Positions 16,148 through 24,897 of a stretch of 31,087 nucleotides of DNA are shown here, in pieces. The translations under genes and the position numbers were made by a program. Origin of the DNA: Dysgonomonas sp. UBA7710 (GTDB lineage Bacteria; Bacteroidota; Bacteroidia; Bacteroidales; Dysgonomonadaceae); contig NZ_DLFW01000010.1 in NCBI RefSeq assembly GCF_002482385.1, forward strand, positions 1 through 31,087. Reading direction: 5' to 3'. Every line of letters starts with the position of its first letter. Position 1 is the first letter of the stretch. Below the pieces are notes generated by a model. It made no database searches, was not told the origin of the DNA, and worked only from the letters and a program-made list of their open reading frames with translations.

Positions 16148-16800
16148 TCGAAAGAGAGGTAAGGTGTAAGCCTTTTTATGTCATCATCAGTAAATTCTTC
16201 AAGCAGAGACAGGCGTTTCAGTGATTCTATACTGCCTTTCCGGTCTCTGATATCTATAATAACCTTCGTCTGCCTGTAATCAATATAGGGGTGCCTGTTC
16301 AATTCATTGAAGTCTGCCGAGTTAATTTTTATCTTCTCTATTTGTGGAATAAGTACGATAAAAGGTATGATTTTGTCATATAATTCATTGTCCAGTCCCC
16401 AGACCTCTTTCAGTTGTGTGATATCCGTAAAGCCTCCCAATAGATTGCGGTACCTGGCTATCCGGTTTGCGAATCCGGTTCCTATCCCGGGTATCTTTTT
16501 TAGCGATGTGGTATCTGCTGAATTGAGCTCTATGGTTTCACCCCTTTTCAGCTTCTCCTGATAGGCATAGCCTGCGTTCTTTTTCTTCTCCTGTTCGTAG
16601 ATATTAGTAGCCGTTTTGCCGGTCAAAGTATCAATATTTGCCTTTGATGGTGTTGATGAAGTATTAACGTCTTCTTTATCTGTGCTTTGTTGCGGTCTGG
16701 TAAAGATATATATCCCTACGGAGAGGGCAATAAGGACGAGCAATAGTAGTATTGCGGTTCTGTCCCGTTTCTGAAAGTAGAAGTAGTCTTTCCAGTTCAT
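16144..16800 (-). CDS. Membrane-anchored helix-hairpin-helix protein, ComEA-like
   Basis: 218 residues from ATG at 16800 (MNWKDYFYFQKRDR). A longer frame starts at 16893, but its extra 31 codons run across an inverted repeat, so I reject it. One TM (about residues 16-34) is followed by a Ser/Thr/Lys linker and two helix-hairpin-helix units: IELNSADTTSLKKIPGIGTG with FANRIARYR, then IKINSADFNELNRHPYIDYR. The first unit has the classic IPGIG hairpin. This resembles the ComEA DNA-uptake receptor family, although here it is an N-terminally anchored protein of unproven role. Its stop overlaps the response regulator stop. Confidence 0.85.
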   Translation of the reverse strand: MNWKDYFYFQKRDRTAILLLLVLIALSVGIYIFTRPQQSTDKEDVNTSSTPSKANIDTLTGKTATNIYEQEKKKNAGYAYQEKLKRGETIELNSADTTSLKKIPGIGTGFANRIARYRNLLGGFTDITQLKEVWGLDNELYDKIIPFIVLIPQIEKIKINSADFNELNRHPYIDYRQTKVIIDIRDRKGSIESLKRLSLLEEFTDDDIKRLTPYLSFD

Positions 16801-16841
16801 TAAGGTTGTTTTAGTTAGGAGTTGCTTCGCCTTGAGGCAGT

Positions 16842-16910
16842 TACGAGTTACAAGTAATAAGTCTTTGATGGTTTCGCACTGTTCGGGTGTCAACGCACTT
16901 GTAACTCGTA
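16842..16910. repeat. 14-bp inverted repeat between trxB and the HhH gene
   Basis: TACGAGTTACAAGT (16842-16855) and ACTTGTAACTCGTA (16897-16910) are perfect reverse complements separated by 41 nt. The right arm starts 7 nt past the trxB stop, so the RNA could form a long-loop hairpin between the two genes. It has no T-run. It looks like an intergenic palindromic repeat rather than an intrinsic terminator. Confidence 0.75.
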
Positions 16911-16916
16911 GCTATA

Positions 16917-17858
16917 TTATAATCCCCTTTCGCTCAGATATCTTTCAGCTTCTATTGCGGCCTGACAACCTGTGCCTGCTGCTGTAATAGCCTGACGATA
17001 GTGAGGATCGGCAACATCGCCCGCTGCGAATACCCCTTCTATGCATGTTTTTGGTGTTCCCGGTTCCGTAAGGATATAGCCTACAGAGTCGAGGTTAAGC
17101 TGGTCTTTAAATATGTCTGTATTCGGTTTGTGACCGATGGCGAGGAAGAATCCGTCGATCTTGATATCGAATTTTTCTTCATTGGCCTCTCCCTGATGTT
17201 TCACAATATGAGCACCTTCCACTCCGTTCTCTCCAAACAGTCCCACGGCATTACATTCGAACAGGATTTCTATCTTTGGATTTTGCATTGCCCTGTCCTG
17301 CATTACTTTCGATGCGCGGAGATAAGGCTTACGCACAACCAGATAAACTTTCTCTGCCAGTCCGGCCAGATATATAGCTTCTTCACAGGCAGTGTCTCCA
17401 CCACCTACTACGGCTACCACTTTTTTACGGTAAAAGAATCCGTCGCATGTTGCACAGGCCGAAACTCCCATTCCTGCATATTTTGCTTCATCAGGTAATC
17501 CGAGGTATTTAGCACTAGCTCCGGTAGCAATAATTACCGTATCGGTTTCTATTACTTTTTCCCCGTCGATAGTCACTTTGCGGGGATAGCTTGTAAAATC
17601 TACCGCGGTGGCGATGCCGAAACGTATATCGGCACCGAAGCGTGTAGCCTGCTTTTTCAGATCCTCCATCAGTTCGGGGCCTGTGATGCCTTCCGGATAA
17701 CCGGGGAAATTCTCAACCTCGGTTGTCGTTGTCAGCTGTCCGCCGGGTTGTATTCCTTCGTAAAGTACAGGAGATAGGTTTGCTCTTGATGCATAAATAG
17801 CAGCAGTATATCCTGCAGGGCCTGAACCGATAATCAGGCAACGTACTTTTTCGTTCAT
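16917..17858 (-). CDS. trxB: Thioredoxin-disulfide reductase
   Basis: 313 residues, the normal low-molecular-weight type. The enzyme passes electrons from NADPH through FAD to thioredoxin in the cytosol. The FAD motif GSGPAG is at 11-16, the redox-active CATC at C135-C138, the NADPH-binding GGGDTA at 152-157, and the second FAD motif GVFAAGD is near the C-terminus. It lies downstream of lolA on the same strand with its own well-formed promoter at 17894-17924. Confidence 0.97.
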   Translation of the reverse strand: MNEKVRCLIIGSGPAGYTAAIYASRANLSPVLYEGIQPGGQLTTTTEVENFPGYPEGITGPELMEDLKKQATRFGADIRFGIATAVDFTSYPRKVTIDGEKVIETDTVIIATGASAKYLGLPDEAKYAGMGVSACATCDGFFYRKKVVAVVGGGDTACEEAIYLAGLAEKVYLVVRKPYLRASKVMQDRAMQNPKIEILFECNAVGLFGENGVEGAHIVKHQGEANEEKFDIKIDGFFLAIGHKPNTDIFKDQLNLDSVGYILTEPGTPKTCIEGVFAAGDVADPHYRQAITAAGTGCQAAIEAERYLSERGL

Positions 17859-17893
17859 GTTGTGAGATTTATATGTTTTGTTTATATTTAGCG

Positions 17894-17924
17894 CAAATGT
17901 ATAGAAAATGTTTATTGATTCAAA
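17894..17924 (-). promoter_or_regulatory. Bacteroidota-type promoter of trxB
   Basis: On the minus strand TTTG (complement of 17921-17924) is followed by a 19-nt spacer and TACATTTG (complement of 17894-17901), a full match to TTTG-N19-TAnnTTTG. Transcription should begin near 17888 and leave a leader of about 30 nt before the trxB ATG. Confidence 0.8.
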
Positions 17925-17969
17925 GCTTATCTATTTCATATTTTTTATAGTATGATAAACAGAATCTAT

Positions 17970-18608
17970 CTATCTTAAATCAACTACCTCGGCTCTGGGG
18001 TAGTCTTTTTTATTGAATTGGAATACATCGTCGGTCAAGTTGCTTCCGGTCTGGTAACTCTTAATAGTGAGTATGTTTTCTATCCCTGCTTTATCGGTTA
18101 CTGTGATCCTTGAGAAGATATTGTTTGCTTTATCTATCAATACGGCTATTTTAGTAAAATCTCCACCTTTTTTCTGAGGTATTAGTTCTACTTCATATAA
18201 TGATTTTCCGTTCAGCCTTTTTTCCCCTTTATACGACAGGTTGAATCCTTTCTTATATATATTGAATAGTACCGAAGGACTGATTGCCTGTAACTCTTCA
18301 CCTGTAGGGTTGCTTATGTTCACCTCTTCGGTATCTTTTATATAGACCCACTGGGTTGTACCATCAAACCAGGTAATGGCATCAGGGATTTCTATTCTGA
18401 ACTTATTCCCCTTCATAAAAGCTTTGCCGTCGTAACTGTGAATTGACTGGGCTTTTGTGTCCTTCGAGTCCAGCGTAAAACTTGCTGTAACAGCACCCGC
18501 CTTATTATATGTATCCGATGCTTTGTCTAATATTTCACGGGCGTTTTGAGCAGATAATCCGGCTGTGAATGTGATAAGGATGAATAATGTGAATAATTTG
18601 ATTTTCAT
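17970..18608 (-). CDS. lolA: LolA-like outer-membrane lipoprotein carrier protein
   Basis: 212 residues with a signal peptide (MKIKLFTLFILITFTAGLSA, cut before QN). The mature protein shows the LolA pattern: an early helix (REILDKASDTYNKAGAVTAS), the GKAFMKGNKFRIEIPDAITW strand pair, WVYIKDTEEVNI, and late strands such as IAVLIDKANNIFSRITVTDK. LolA ferries lipoproteins across the periplasm to the outer membrane. Sequence identity in this family is low, so the label rests on fold pattern, size and the ftsK-lolA-trxB neighbourhood that I recall from Bacteroidales. Confidence 0.82.
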   Translation of the reverse strand: MKIKLFTLFILITFTAGLSAQNAREILDKASDTYNKAGAVTASFTLDSKDTKAQSIHSYDGKAFMKGNKFRIEIPDAITWFDGTTQWVYIKDTEEVNISNPTGEELQAISPSVLFNIYKKGFNLSYKGEKRLNGKSLYEVELIPQKKGGDFTKIAVLIDKANNIFSRITVTDKAGIENILTIKSYQTGSNLTDDVFQFNKKDYPRAEVVDLR

Positions 18609-18628
18609 ATCTCGTTCTGTTTAGTATA

Positions 18629-18636
18629 CAAATATA
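18629..18636 (-). promoter_or_regulatory. -7 promoter box of lolA
   Basis: TATATTTG on the minus strand matches TAnnTTTG, 20 nt before the lolA ATG. No TTTG is found at the ideal upstream distance. Its presence means lolA need not depend on read-through from ftsK across the repeat element. Confidence 0.55.
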
Positions 18637-18749
18637 GACAATTAATAAACAGAAAAGTTTAAAAAATGGTGAAAGCAATTAATAGCCTGTTTAAATTTTA
18701 TAGCTGAACTTTTTTATAATTATTTTGAGATGTTTTTTGGGGTTTAAGT

Positions 18750-19171
18750 AATCAAAAAGAATTATTGAAACATTTTAACGTTCGTTTTTTTACTACGCGC
18801 AATCAAAGATTGCTTGTGTTCCTTTTGCGGCTTTGGGCAAAAGGAACTAAAAACGCTTTAGCGCCCCACTTCAAAGGGCTTGGCTTACTAAGGCGTCAGC
18901 GGATGCGCATTAGTGACGCAGGCGGGCACCTGTCCGGTGCAGCCGGCGTGGAATTAACAATCGCCGAAGCGAAGGCGAGGCAAAGGGACGGGGCGATAGC
19001 CCGTTTGTCACTTTCAGTCGGCAAACCGTTGACAGGTCGCCGAGGAACGAAGCGCTAGCCTTTTGGTTCGTTTTGGGCAATGCCAAAATGAACATTCTGA
19101 CGAAACGAAGTGAAGTCGATAAGAATAGAACGTTTCTATACTACAATAATCACTTCAATTACCGATTGGCA
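18750..19171. mobile_element. Hairpin-rich repeat element between lolA and ftsK, long copy
   Basis: A segment of about 420 bp, visibly richer in G and C than its surroundings. Its right end (19126-19171, read on the minus strand) matches the left end of the element at 27747-27963 at about 40 of 46 positions. Its left part (18773-18822) matches that element's right part. Stems inside include an 11-bp perfect one (18818-18828 with 18837-18847), GCAATC/GATTGC (18799-18813), TCGCC/GGCGA (18961-18978), ACGGG/CCCGT (18988-19004) and an 11-bp one with one G-T (19066-19076 with 19083-19093). Open frames in it are short and give no recognisable protein, so I call no gene. The left boundary is approximate. 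The rest of the 570-base gap, 18609-18749, holds the lolA promoter box and AT-rich sequence. Confidence 0.75.
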
Positions 19172-19178
19172 TTATTAT

Positions 19179-21683
19179 CTAATTAAAAGCATTCAACTTT
19201 TGTTCCAGACTGTATTCGTCAGCAATAAGCACATCGCGTGCTTTGCTGCCCTGTGTAGGGCCGACGATACCTGCAGCTTCCAGCTGGTCCATAAGGCGTC
19301 CGGCACGGTTGTATCCGATAGAGAATTTCCGTTGAATAAGTGAAGTTGAGCCCTGCTGGTGTACGACTATCAGGCGCGCGGCCTCATCGAACAACGGGTC
19401 GCGGTCGTTAAGATCAATATTGCCGATTTTATCATCGCCGCCTTCACCCACATATTCAGGTAGCTCGAACGCGTGCGAATATCCTTGCTGGTTCCCTATA
19501 TACTGGGCTATTCCTTCCACCTCCGGAGTATCTACAAAGGCGCATTGGATGCGGACCAGATCACTCCCCTGTGAGAATAGTAAGTCTCCCCGCCCTATCA
19601 ATTGGTTTGCACCGGACATATCCAGAATCGTGCGTGAGTCTATCTGTGATGTTACACGGAAGGCCATACGGGCAGGGAAGTTGGCCTTTATCGTACCCGT
19701 GATGATATTTGTAGTAGGGCGCTGTGTGGCGATAACCATATGCATACCTACTGCACGTGCTTTCTGTGCTATACGGGCGATAGGCATTTCTATTTCTTTT
19801 CCGGCGGTCATAATGAGGTCGCCAAACTCGTCTATGATGATAACGAGATATGGCAGGAAGCGGTGGCCTTTCAACGGGTTCAAACGGCGCTTCCTGAATT
19901 TTTCGTTATACTCTTTTATGTTACGCACTCCGGCATTCATCAGCAATTCGTAACGGTCGTCCATCTCCTTTGTAAGTGAGTTGAGAGTCTGGGTTACTTT
20001 GGTTACATCTGTGATAATGGCTTTTTCCGCATCGGGCAGTTTTGCCAGATAATGCTTTTCTATTGTAGAATAGATATTGAACTCCACCATCTTGGGGTCT
20101 ACCAGTACCATCTTCATCTCAGCCGGATGCTTTTTATAAAGCAGGGATGTAATGATGGCATTCAGTCCCACCGATTTTCCTTGTCCTGTAGCCCCGGCAA
20201 CGAGTAAGTGTGGCATCTTGCAAAGGTCGAACATGAATATTTCGTTCGTGATGGTCTTACCCAGAGCAACAGGCAGGTCGTAAGCACATTCCTGAAATCT
20301 GCGGGAGGCAATCACCGACTGCATGGATACGATCTGCGGGTCTTTGTTCGGCACTTCTATCCCGATTGTCCCTTTGCCCGGCATAGGAGCTATGATACGG
20401 ATACCCAGAGCTGATAGACTCAGGGCAATATCGTCTTCCAGATTACGGATTTTGGAAATTCGTACTCCTGCTTTCGGTACTATTTCATATAATGTGATTG
20501 TAGGTCCTACGGTTGCTTTGATAGATGTAATTTCAATACCGTAATTTTGCAGGGTAGTTATAATTTTACTCTTATTGGCATTTTGCTCTTCCATATCAAC
20601 CCCTTTGCCCGTGGTGTCATATATTTTCAGCAGTTCGGTAGATGGAAAGTGGAAGTTGGACAGGTCTTTGGTAGGATCGTAATCTTCCATTTCTTCACCT
20701 TCCGGCAATATATCAGTCTCTCCGTCGAGAGCAGGTAGAACCGGCCCGGTTGGTATTAGTGGCTGTGTCTCTGTATTTCTTACAGGTTGGATAAATTCTT
20801 CATCTTTCGGTACAACAATTTCAAAATCCTGATCCACTTTTAATGTTGTCGGAGTTTTTCTTGTCTTTGTATTTTCTGCCGGAGATATTTCCATATCTTC
20901 TTCAAGAGTATCTCTATTGTTCTCTTCTTCGATATCTTTGTCCTCCTTCTTCCGTTTAAAGAAGCTGAACCAGCTTCTCTTTTCTTTCACAGGTTCTTCT
21001 TCCTCTATTTCTTCTTCATAGAAATTCTCAAGTTCGGGATCTATATCCTGCGCCGAATTATTTTTCAACGGATTTTTGAATAGCCCGCGGAAAAATTCCA
21101 TGGATGCCTTTTTGGTAATAATCAGGAATATAATCAGTAACAAGACGATAATCATCAGCACGCCGGGTATTCCCAGTGCGGCTTCCAAGGTTTGCTCAAT
21201 ATACTGTCCGTGGGCGCCTCCCCATATAATATGACTGTCGGGAAAGATCCGGGATAAGGTAAAAGCGCTTGTTATAGAACCCCATATCATAGCAAAAGCC
21301 AGGAGCAGGAATGTGCGGATGGCGGATATATTTATTACCCGCATCATTTTTAGTCCCATCAGTATAAAATAGACAGGGATTAGTAATGAAAAAATGCCGA
21401 ACCATTGGTTTATAAATTTCTCCGCTATAAAAGCGCCTGCAACACCCGTCCAGTTAGCTATCTGTTGTTTATGGGATATGAGGTCGAAGAAATATCTGTT
21501 TACAACCTTGCTCTGGTCGGCGGCTCCGGTAACGAAGAACGATACCTGCCCCAGTAATATATATGCTCCGATGAATGCAAGGCATACACCTAGCAAAAAC
21601 CGGGTGCGTTCTTTTTTTATAAACTCTAAGAATGCAGAGCCTTTATTTGGGGTTTTCTTTTTCTGGACTGTCTTTTTAGCCAT
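19179..21683 (-). CDS. ftsK: DNA translocase FtsK
   Basis: 834 residues. The N-terminal part has four or so TM helices (about 28-50, 92-112, 122-142, 172-190). A charged, Glu/Lys-rich linker (about 205-340) follows. The motor has an alpha domain and the RecA-like beta domain with Walker A GATGQGKS (497-504) and Walker B LVIIIDEF (D618-E619). The C-terminal winged-helix gamma domain (about 763-826) recognises KOPS-type DNA sites. FtsK sits at the division septum, pumps chromosome ends apart and activates XerCD at dif. The shorter linker than in E. coli is usual in this phylum. The gene ends only 7 nt from the repeat element. Confidence 0.97.
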   Translation of the reverse strand: MAKKTVQKKKTPNKGSAFLEFIKKERTRFLLGVCLAFIGAYILLGQVSFFVTGAADQSKVVNRYFFDLISHKQQIANWTGVAGAFIAEKFINQWFGIFSLLIPVYFILMGLKMMRVINISAIRTFLLLAFAMIWGSITSAFTLSRIFPDSHIIWGGAHGQYIEQTLEAALGIPGVLMIIVLLLIIFLIITKKASMEFFRGLFKNPLKNNSAQDIDPELENFYEEEIEEEEPVKEKRSWFSFFKRKKEDKDIEEENNRDTLEEDMEISPAENTKTRKTPTTLKVDQDFEIVVPKDEEFIQPVRNTETQPLIPTGPVLPALDGETDILPEGEEMEDYDPTKDLSNFHFPSTELLKIYDTTGKGVDMEEQNANKSKIITTLQNYGIEITSIKATVGPTITLYEIVPKAGVRISKIRNLEDDIALSLSALGIRIIAPMPGKGTIGIEVPNKDPQIVSMQSVIASRRFQECAYDLPVALGKTITNEIFMFDLCKMPHLLVAGATGQGKSVGLNAIITSLLYKKHPAEMKMVLVDPKMVEFNIYSTIEKHYLAKLPDAEKAIITDVTKVTQTLNSLTKEMDDRYELLMNAGVRNIKEYNEKFRKRRLNPLKGHRFLPYLVIIIDEFGDLIMTAGKEIEMPIARIAQKARAVGMHMVIATQRPTTNIITGTIKANFPARMAFRVTSQIDSRTILDMSGANQLIGRGDLLFSQGSDLVRIQCAFVDTPEVEGIAQYIGNQQGYSHAFELPEYVGEGGDDKIGNIDLNDRDPLFDEAARLIVVHQQGSTSLIQRKFSIGYNRAGRLMDQLEAAGIVGPTQGSKARDVLIADEYSLEQKLNAFN

Positions 21684-21739
21684 ATGATGAAGTGAGACGG
21701 ATACTCTTTATCTCTTTAATTTTGTAATAATATAAAACA

Positions 21740-21747
21740 CAAATATA
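21740..21747 (-). promoter_or_regulatory. -7 promoter box of ftsK
   Basis: TATATTTG on the minus strand matches TAnnTTTG, 56 nt before the ftsK ATG. A -33 TTTG is not evident. It lies in the 250-nt divergent region shared with the outer-membrane protein gene at 21934, for which I found no clear box. Confidence 0.5.
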
Positions 21748-21933
21748 ACGCTTTTTTAGAAAGGAACGGCGCAGGCTTTTTTTATCTTTTGTAAAAGAAT
21801 TTAAAAAATGAGAGAATACAAAATTTATGATATGTGTGACTTTTTTATTAAAAAAGCGAATTTGAATTAAACCTTTTCTAATTAATCGAGTCAGAATTGT
21901 CAGGTAAATAAAAATTAGATTATAAAGGAAACA

Positions 21934-24747
21934 ATGAAAAGGAATATTCCCCTGCTTCTTTTTTTGTGCATATTCTTTCAGTTAAGTGCACAATCCCAGA
22001 CGGTAAATATAACAGGAACTGTATTTGATGACGGTACCAAAGAAGGAATTGAGTTGGCTAGTATTCGTGTTCTGAATGCTAAAGATAGCGCATATGTCAC
22101 AGGTGCTGCAACGAATGAGACAGGTAAGTTCAGTGTTGCTGTAAAACCCGGGAATTATCTCGTGCATGTCTCGTTTCTTGGTTATCTGGAACAATATTTT
22201 ACTGTGAATACGAGGACGAAAACCGCAATTGGAAATGTATATCTGAAAGAGGATGGCATTTTGCTGAGTGAAGCCACAGTAGAAGCTAAAGCACCTGAAA
22301 TAATTATAAAAGGGGACACAGCAGAATATAATGCTGCAGCCTATAAAGTACAGGAAAGTGCGGTATTGGGAGACCTTATAAAGAAGATCCCCGGAGCGGA
22401 GATCGACTCGGACGGTAAAATAACCGTAAACGGAAAGGATATCTCTAAGATTCTTGTGGATGGGAAAGAGTTTTTCAGTGACGATCCTAAGACCGCATCC
22501 GAGAATTTACCGGCCAAGATGGTAGAGAAATTGCAGGTGCTGGATCAAAAATCAGACATGGCTCTTCTTACGGGCTTCGATGACGGAGAAGAACAAACCG
22601 TGATAAATCTGGTAGTAAAGCCCGGCATGAAAGAAGGGGTTATGGGTACAGTATCAGGAGGATATGGAAATAAAGACCGTTACGAAGCAAACGGATTTGT
22701 CAATATCGCCAGAGGAGACAATCGTCTTTCTGCATTGGGCAATTTCAACAATAATAACAATGCCGGCGGTGGCGGTAGCGGCGGACGAGGTTGGGGAAAC
22801 AACAGAGGACTCACCGAAACGGCAATGGGAGGAGTGAATGTTGCCATGGAACCTTCCAAGAAATTTAAGTATGATGGAGATGCCCAATACAGGGGTACCG
22901 ATAATAATGTGGAAACGACAAGCAGCACAACATATACAAGCAGTGATATGATTGAAAATAAGACTTCGTCGCAGAACAATAATAATAAGAATATGAATGG
23001 CCGGTTCAAATTCGAATGGACGCCCGACAGTCTGACTAATATCATATTTCGTCCCAATCTTTCATATTCGAAGTCAAATCAGTTTTCGATGAGTGAGTCG
23101 GAGCGTACGACCGCTTCCAGCGAAAAAGATAACTTTTTGGCTAATTCGGAATCGTCATCGGATGGACATACACTTCGGTTGGATGGAAATTTATTGGTAA
23201 GCAGAAAATTGAGTAGTAAAGGGCGATCTGTTACAGTAGAATTGTCCGGCGGATTGTCTGATGGAAATACTGATGGTATAACTTATTCAATAACGGATTA
23301 TTATAATAGAGACGAATCAAGAATACAAGATCAGATATATAATCAGAAAAATAATAGTTATAACTGGCGTGCCCGGTTGTCTTATCTGGAGCCTATCGGA
23401 CGTAATAATTTCCTGGAACTGGCCTATAACATAAGGAATACCCATTCCGAAACAGATAAAAAAACATATGAGAAGGATGCTTCAGGGAAATATACGGTTA
23501 TAGCAGAAGATTATACCCGTAATACAAAAAATGACTTCCTGAATCAGAATATATCCTTAAATTTTCAGGCCCGCCGTCAGAAGTATAATTATACTATTGG
23601 TGTAGGGTTGGAGCCGTCTCGCTCCCAAACTTCCGTTACGCAGCCGAATATGGTGGAGAATAAAGACCGGGCAAGGAATTTTGTGAATTTCGCTCCACGA
23701 CTGGAACTAAATTACTTGTGGGATAAACGCCATAACCTTAGGATAAGATATAACGGACAAACCAGTCAGGCATCGACAGATCAGCTCTATGATGGTATCA
23801 TCTCACAGAGTGCGACCGATACTACACGGGGTAATCCTAATCTGAAACCAAGTTTCGAACACAGGTTGAATATACGTTATCAAAAATACACTCCGGAAAA
23901 AGCATCGTCCATAATGAGTTTTGCAGACGTGAGGTATACAACGAATGCCATAGCAAGTATTACACGCATCGGAGAAGGTAATAGCCGGAATACTACCTAT
24001 GAGAATATCGATGGCAATATGACGGGACGACTCATGTTTATGTATAATACTCCGTTGAGGAACAAGCGTTTTTCTATTAACACACGTACATTCGGTAACT
24101 ATAACCGTGATAATACATTCATATCGGACCGTGACGGGGGAGATCCTCAAAAGAATACGGCCAATACATATAGTATCAGTGAAGGTCTTGGGTTAAAGTT
24201 TAACTCTGATAAATTCCAGTTCAATATCAGGGGGAACATTTCTTATGAGAATACCAGAAACTCCCTGTCATCTACTCAGAATGAATCGCTTAAAAATCAG
24301 GAAATTTATAACTATGGCGGTGGTGGTGATTTTTCTTGGTATCTGCCATACAATTTTGTCCTTGAAAGCGATCTGAACTATTCATCCAATTCGGGATATA
24401 CCGGAGGTTATCAGGAAAATTCATGGATATGGAATGCTTCTCTGGCCAAAGAGTTTAATATAAAAATAAAGAAAGAGTCTGGAGCTGTCAGCCTTCCGGC
24501 TACTTTACGCTTTAAGATATATGATATACTTCAGGACCAGAGTAATATTTCTCGTAGTTCGAATGCCAACAATATAACTTATAGTACTTATAATACCATC
24601 AGCAGTTATTTCATGGTGGGGCTTACTATTCGTTTCCAATCCTTTAAAGGCGGAGCGAAGAGCAGCGATATGGAAGGTCCTGGTGGTGGACGCAGATTTG
24701 GTCCTCCCGGCGGAGGAGGCAGAGGCCCCGGCGGTCCGATGTTCTGA
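21934..24747 (+). CDS. Outer-membrane beta-barrel protein, TonB-receptor-like
   Basis: 937 residues. A signal peptide (MKRNIPLLLFLCIFFQLSAQ) is followed by a carboxypeptidase-regulatory-like domain (about 24-105: ITGTVFDDGTKEGIELASIR, NETGKFSVAVKPGNYLVHVS). Next comes a plug-like region (about 125-240: LGDLIKKIPGAEIDSDGKIT, VNGKDISKILVDGKEFF) and a large barrel of alternating aromatic strands. This is the outer-membrane beta-barrel type that resembles TonB receptors but lacks an obvious TonB box. Low-complexity parts are the Asn/Gly-rich residues 270-292 and a 33-residue Gly/Pro/Arg tail (905-937) after the last likely strand. Its cargo is unknown. No SusD-like partner follows; an intrinsic terminator does, so it is a single-gene unit. 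Confidence 0.85.
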   Translation: MKRNIPLLLFLCIFFQLSAQSQTVNITGTVFDDGTKEGIELASIRVLNAKDSAYVTGAATNETGKFSVAVKPGNYLVHVSFLGYLEQYFTVNTRTKTAIGNVYLKEDGILLSEATVEAKAPEIIIKGDTAEYNAAAYKVQESAVLGDLIKKIPGAEIDSDGKITVNGKDISKILVDGKEFFSDDPKTASENLPAKMVEKLQVLDQKSDMALLTGFDDGEEQTVINLVVKPGMKEGVMGTVSGGYGNKDRYEANGFVNIARGDNRLSALGNFNNNNNAGGGGSGGRGWGNNRGLTETAMGGVNVAMEPSKKFKYDGDAQYRGTDNNVETTSSTTYTSSDMIENKTSSQNNNNKNMNGRFKFEWTPDSLTNIIFRPNLSYSKSNQFSMSESERTTASSEKDNFLANSESSSDGHTLRLDGNLLVSRKLSSKGRSVTVELSGGLSDGNTDGITYSITDYYNRDESRIQDQIYNQKNNSYNWRARLSYLEPIGRNNFLELAYNIRNTHSETDKKTYEKDASGKYTVIAEDYTRNTKNDFLNQNISLNFQARRQKYNYTIGVGLEPSRSQTSVTQPNMVENKDRARNFVNFAPRLELNYLWDKRHNLRIRYNGQTSQASTDQLYDGIISQSATDTTRGNPNLKPSFEHRLNIRYQKYTPEKASSIMSFADVRYTTNAIASITRIGEGNSRNTTYENIDGNMTGRLMFMYNTPLRNKRFSINTRTFGNYNRDNTFISDRDGGDPQKNTANTYSISEGLGLKFNSDKFQFNIRGNISYENTRNSLSSTQNESLKNQEIYNYGGGGDFSWYLPYNFVLESDLNYSSNSGYTGGYQENSWIWNASLAKEFNIKIKKESGAVSLPATLRFKIYDILQDQSNISRSSNANNITYSTYNTISSYFMVGLTIRFQSFKGGAKSSDMEGPGGGRRFGPPGGGGRGPGGPMF

Positions 24748-24758
24748 CGATATAATTG

Positions 24759-24786
24759 AATCCGTAACAAATGTTGCGGATTTTTT
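24759..24786 (+). terminator. Intrinsic terminator after the beta-barrel gene
   Basis: AATCCGTAAC (24759-24768) pairs with GTTGCGGATT (24773-24782), with one G-T pair and an AAAT loop. The T-run TTTTTT at 24781-24786 follows directly. It lies 12 nt after the stop codon and isolates the gene from the receptor unit downstream. Confidence 0.88.
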
Positions 24787-24814
24787 AGTTATAATATTTT
24801 TCTATTGTATATAA

Positions 24815-24838
24815 ACAATACCTATATTTAGGTATTGT
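24815..24838. promoter_or_regulatory. Palindrome upstream of the His-rich protein/receptor unit
   Basis: ACAATACCTA and TAGGTATTGT form a perfect 10-bp inverted repeat around a TATT centre. It lies 29 nt upstream of the -33-like TTG of the predicted promoter, so about 65-90 nt before the expected transcription start. It is too short of T residues for a terminator, and its symmetry fits binding by a dimeric regulator. The regulator is not encoded nearby. Confidence 0.5.
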
Positions 24839-24866
24839 CGCTTTTATTTATACCTAGTAATAGTGA

Positions 24867-24897
24867 TTGTTGAAAAAGTCTTATTTCTTTAGCTTTG
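24867..24897 (+). promoter_or_regulatory. Promoter of the His-rich protein/receptor unit
   Basis: TTG (24867-24869), a 20-nt spacer and TAGCTTTG (24890-24897) fit the Bacteroidota promoter pattern. Transcription should start near 24904, which rules out the upstream in-frame TTG at 24867 as a start codon and supports ATG 24939 for the first gene. Confidence 0.7.

Noticed and set aside
16801..16893. 31-codon N-terminal extension of the HhH protein
   Set aside because: It is encoded by an inverted repeat and its loop, while MNWKDYF followed by a TM helix is a good natural N-terminus.
18765..19058. 97-codon open frame (and a 61-codon one on the other strand) inside the long repeat element
   Set aside because: The translation is Arg/Gly/Ala-rich without domain pattern, no promoter or RBS precedes it, and the frame is a by-product of palindromic GC-richer sequence.
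21840..21856. CTTTTTT...AAAAAAG hairpin upstream of the beta-barrel gene
   Set aside because: Consists almost only of A and T with a three-base centre; such pairings arise by chance in this AT-rich gap.
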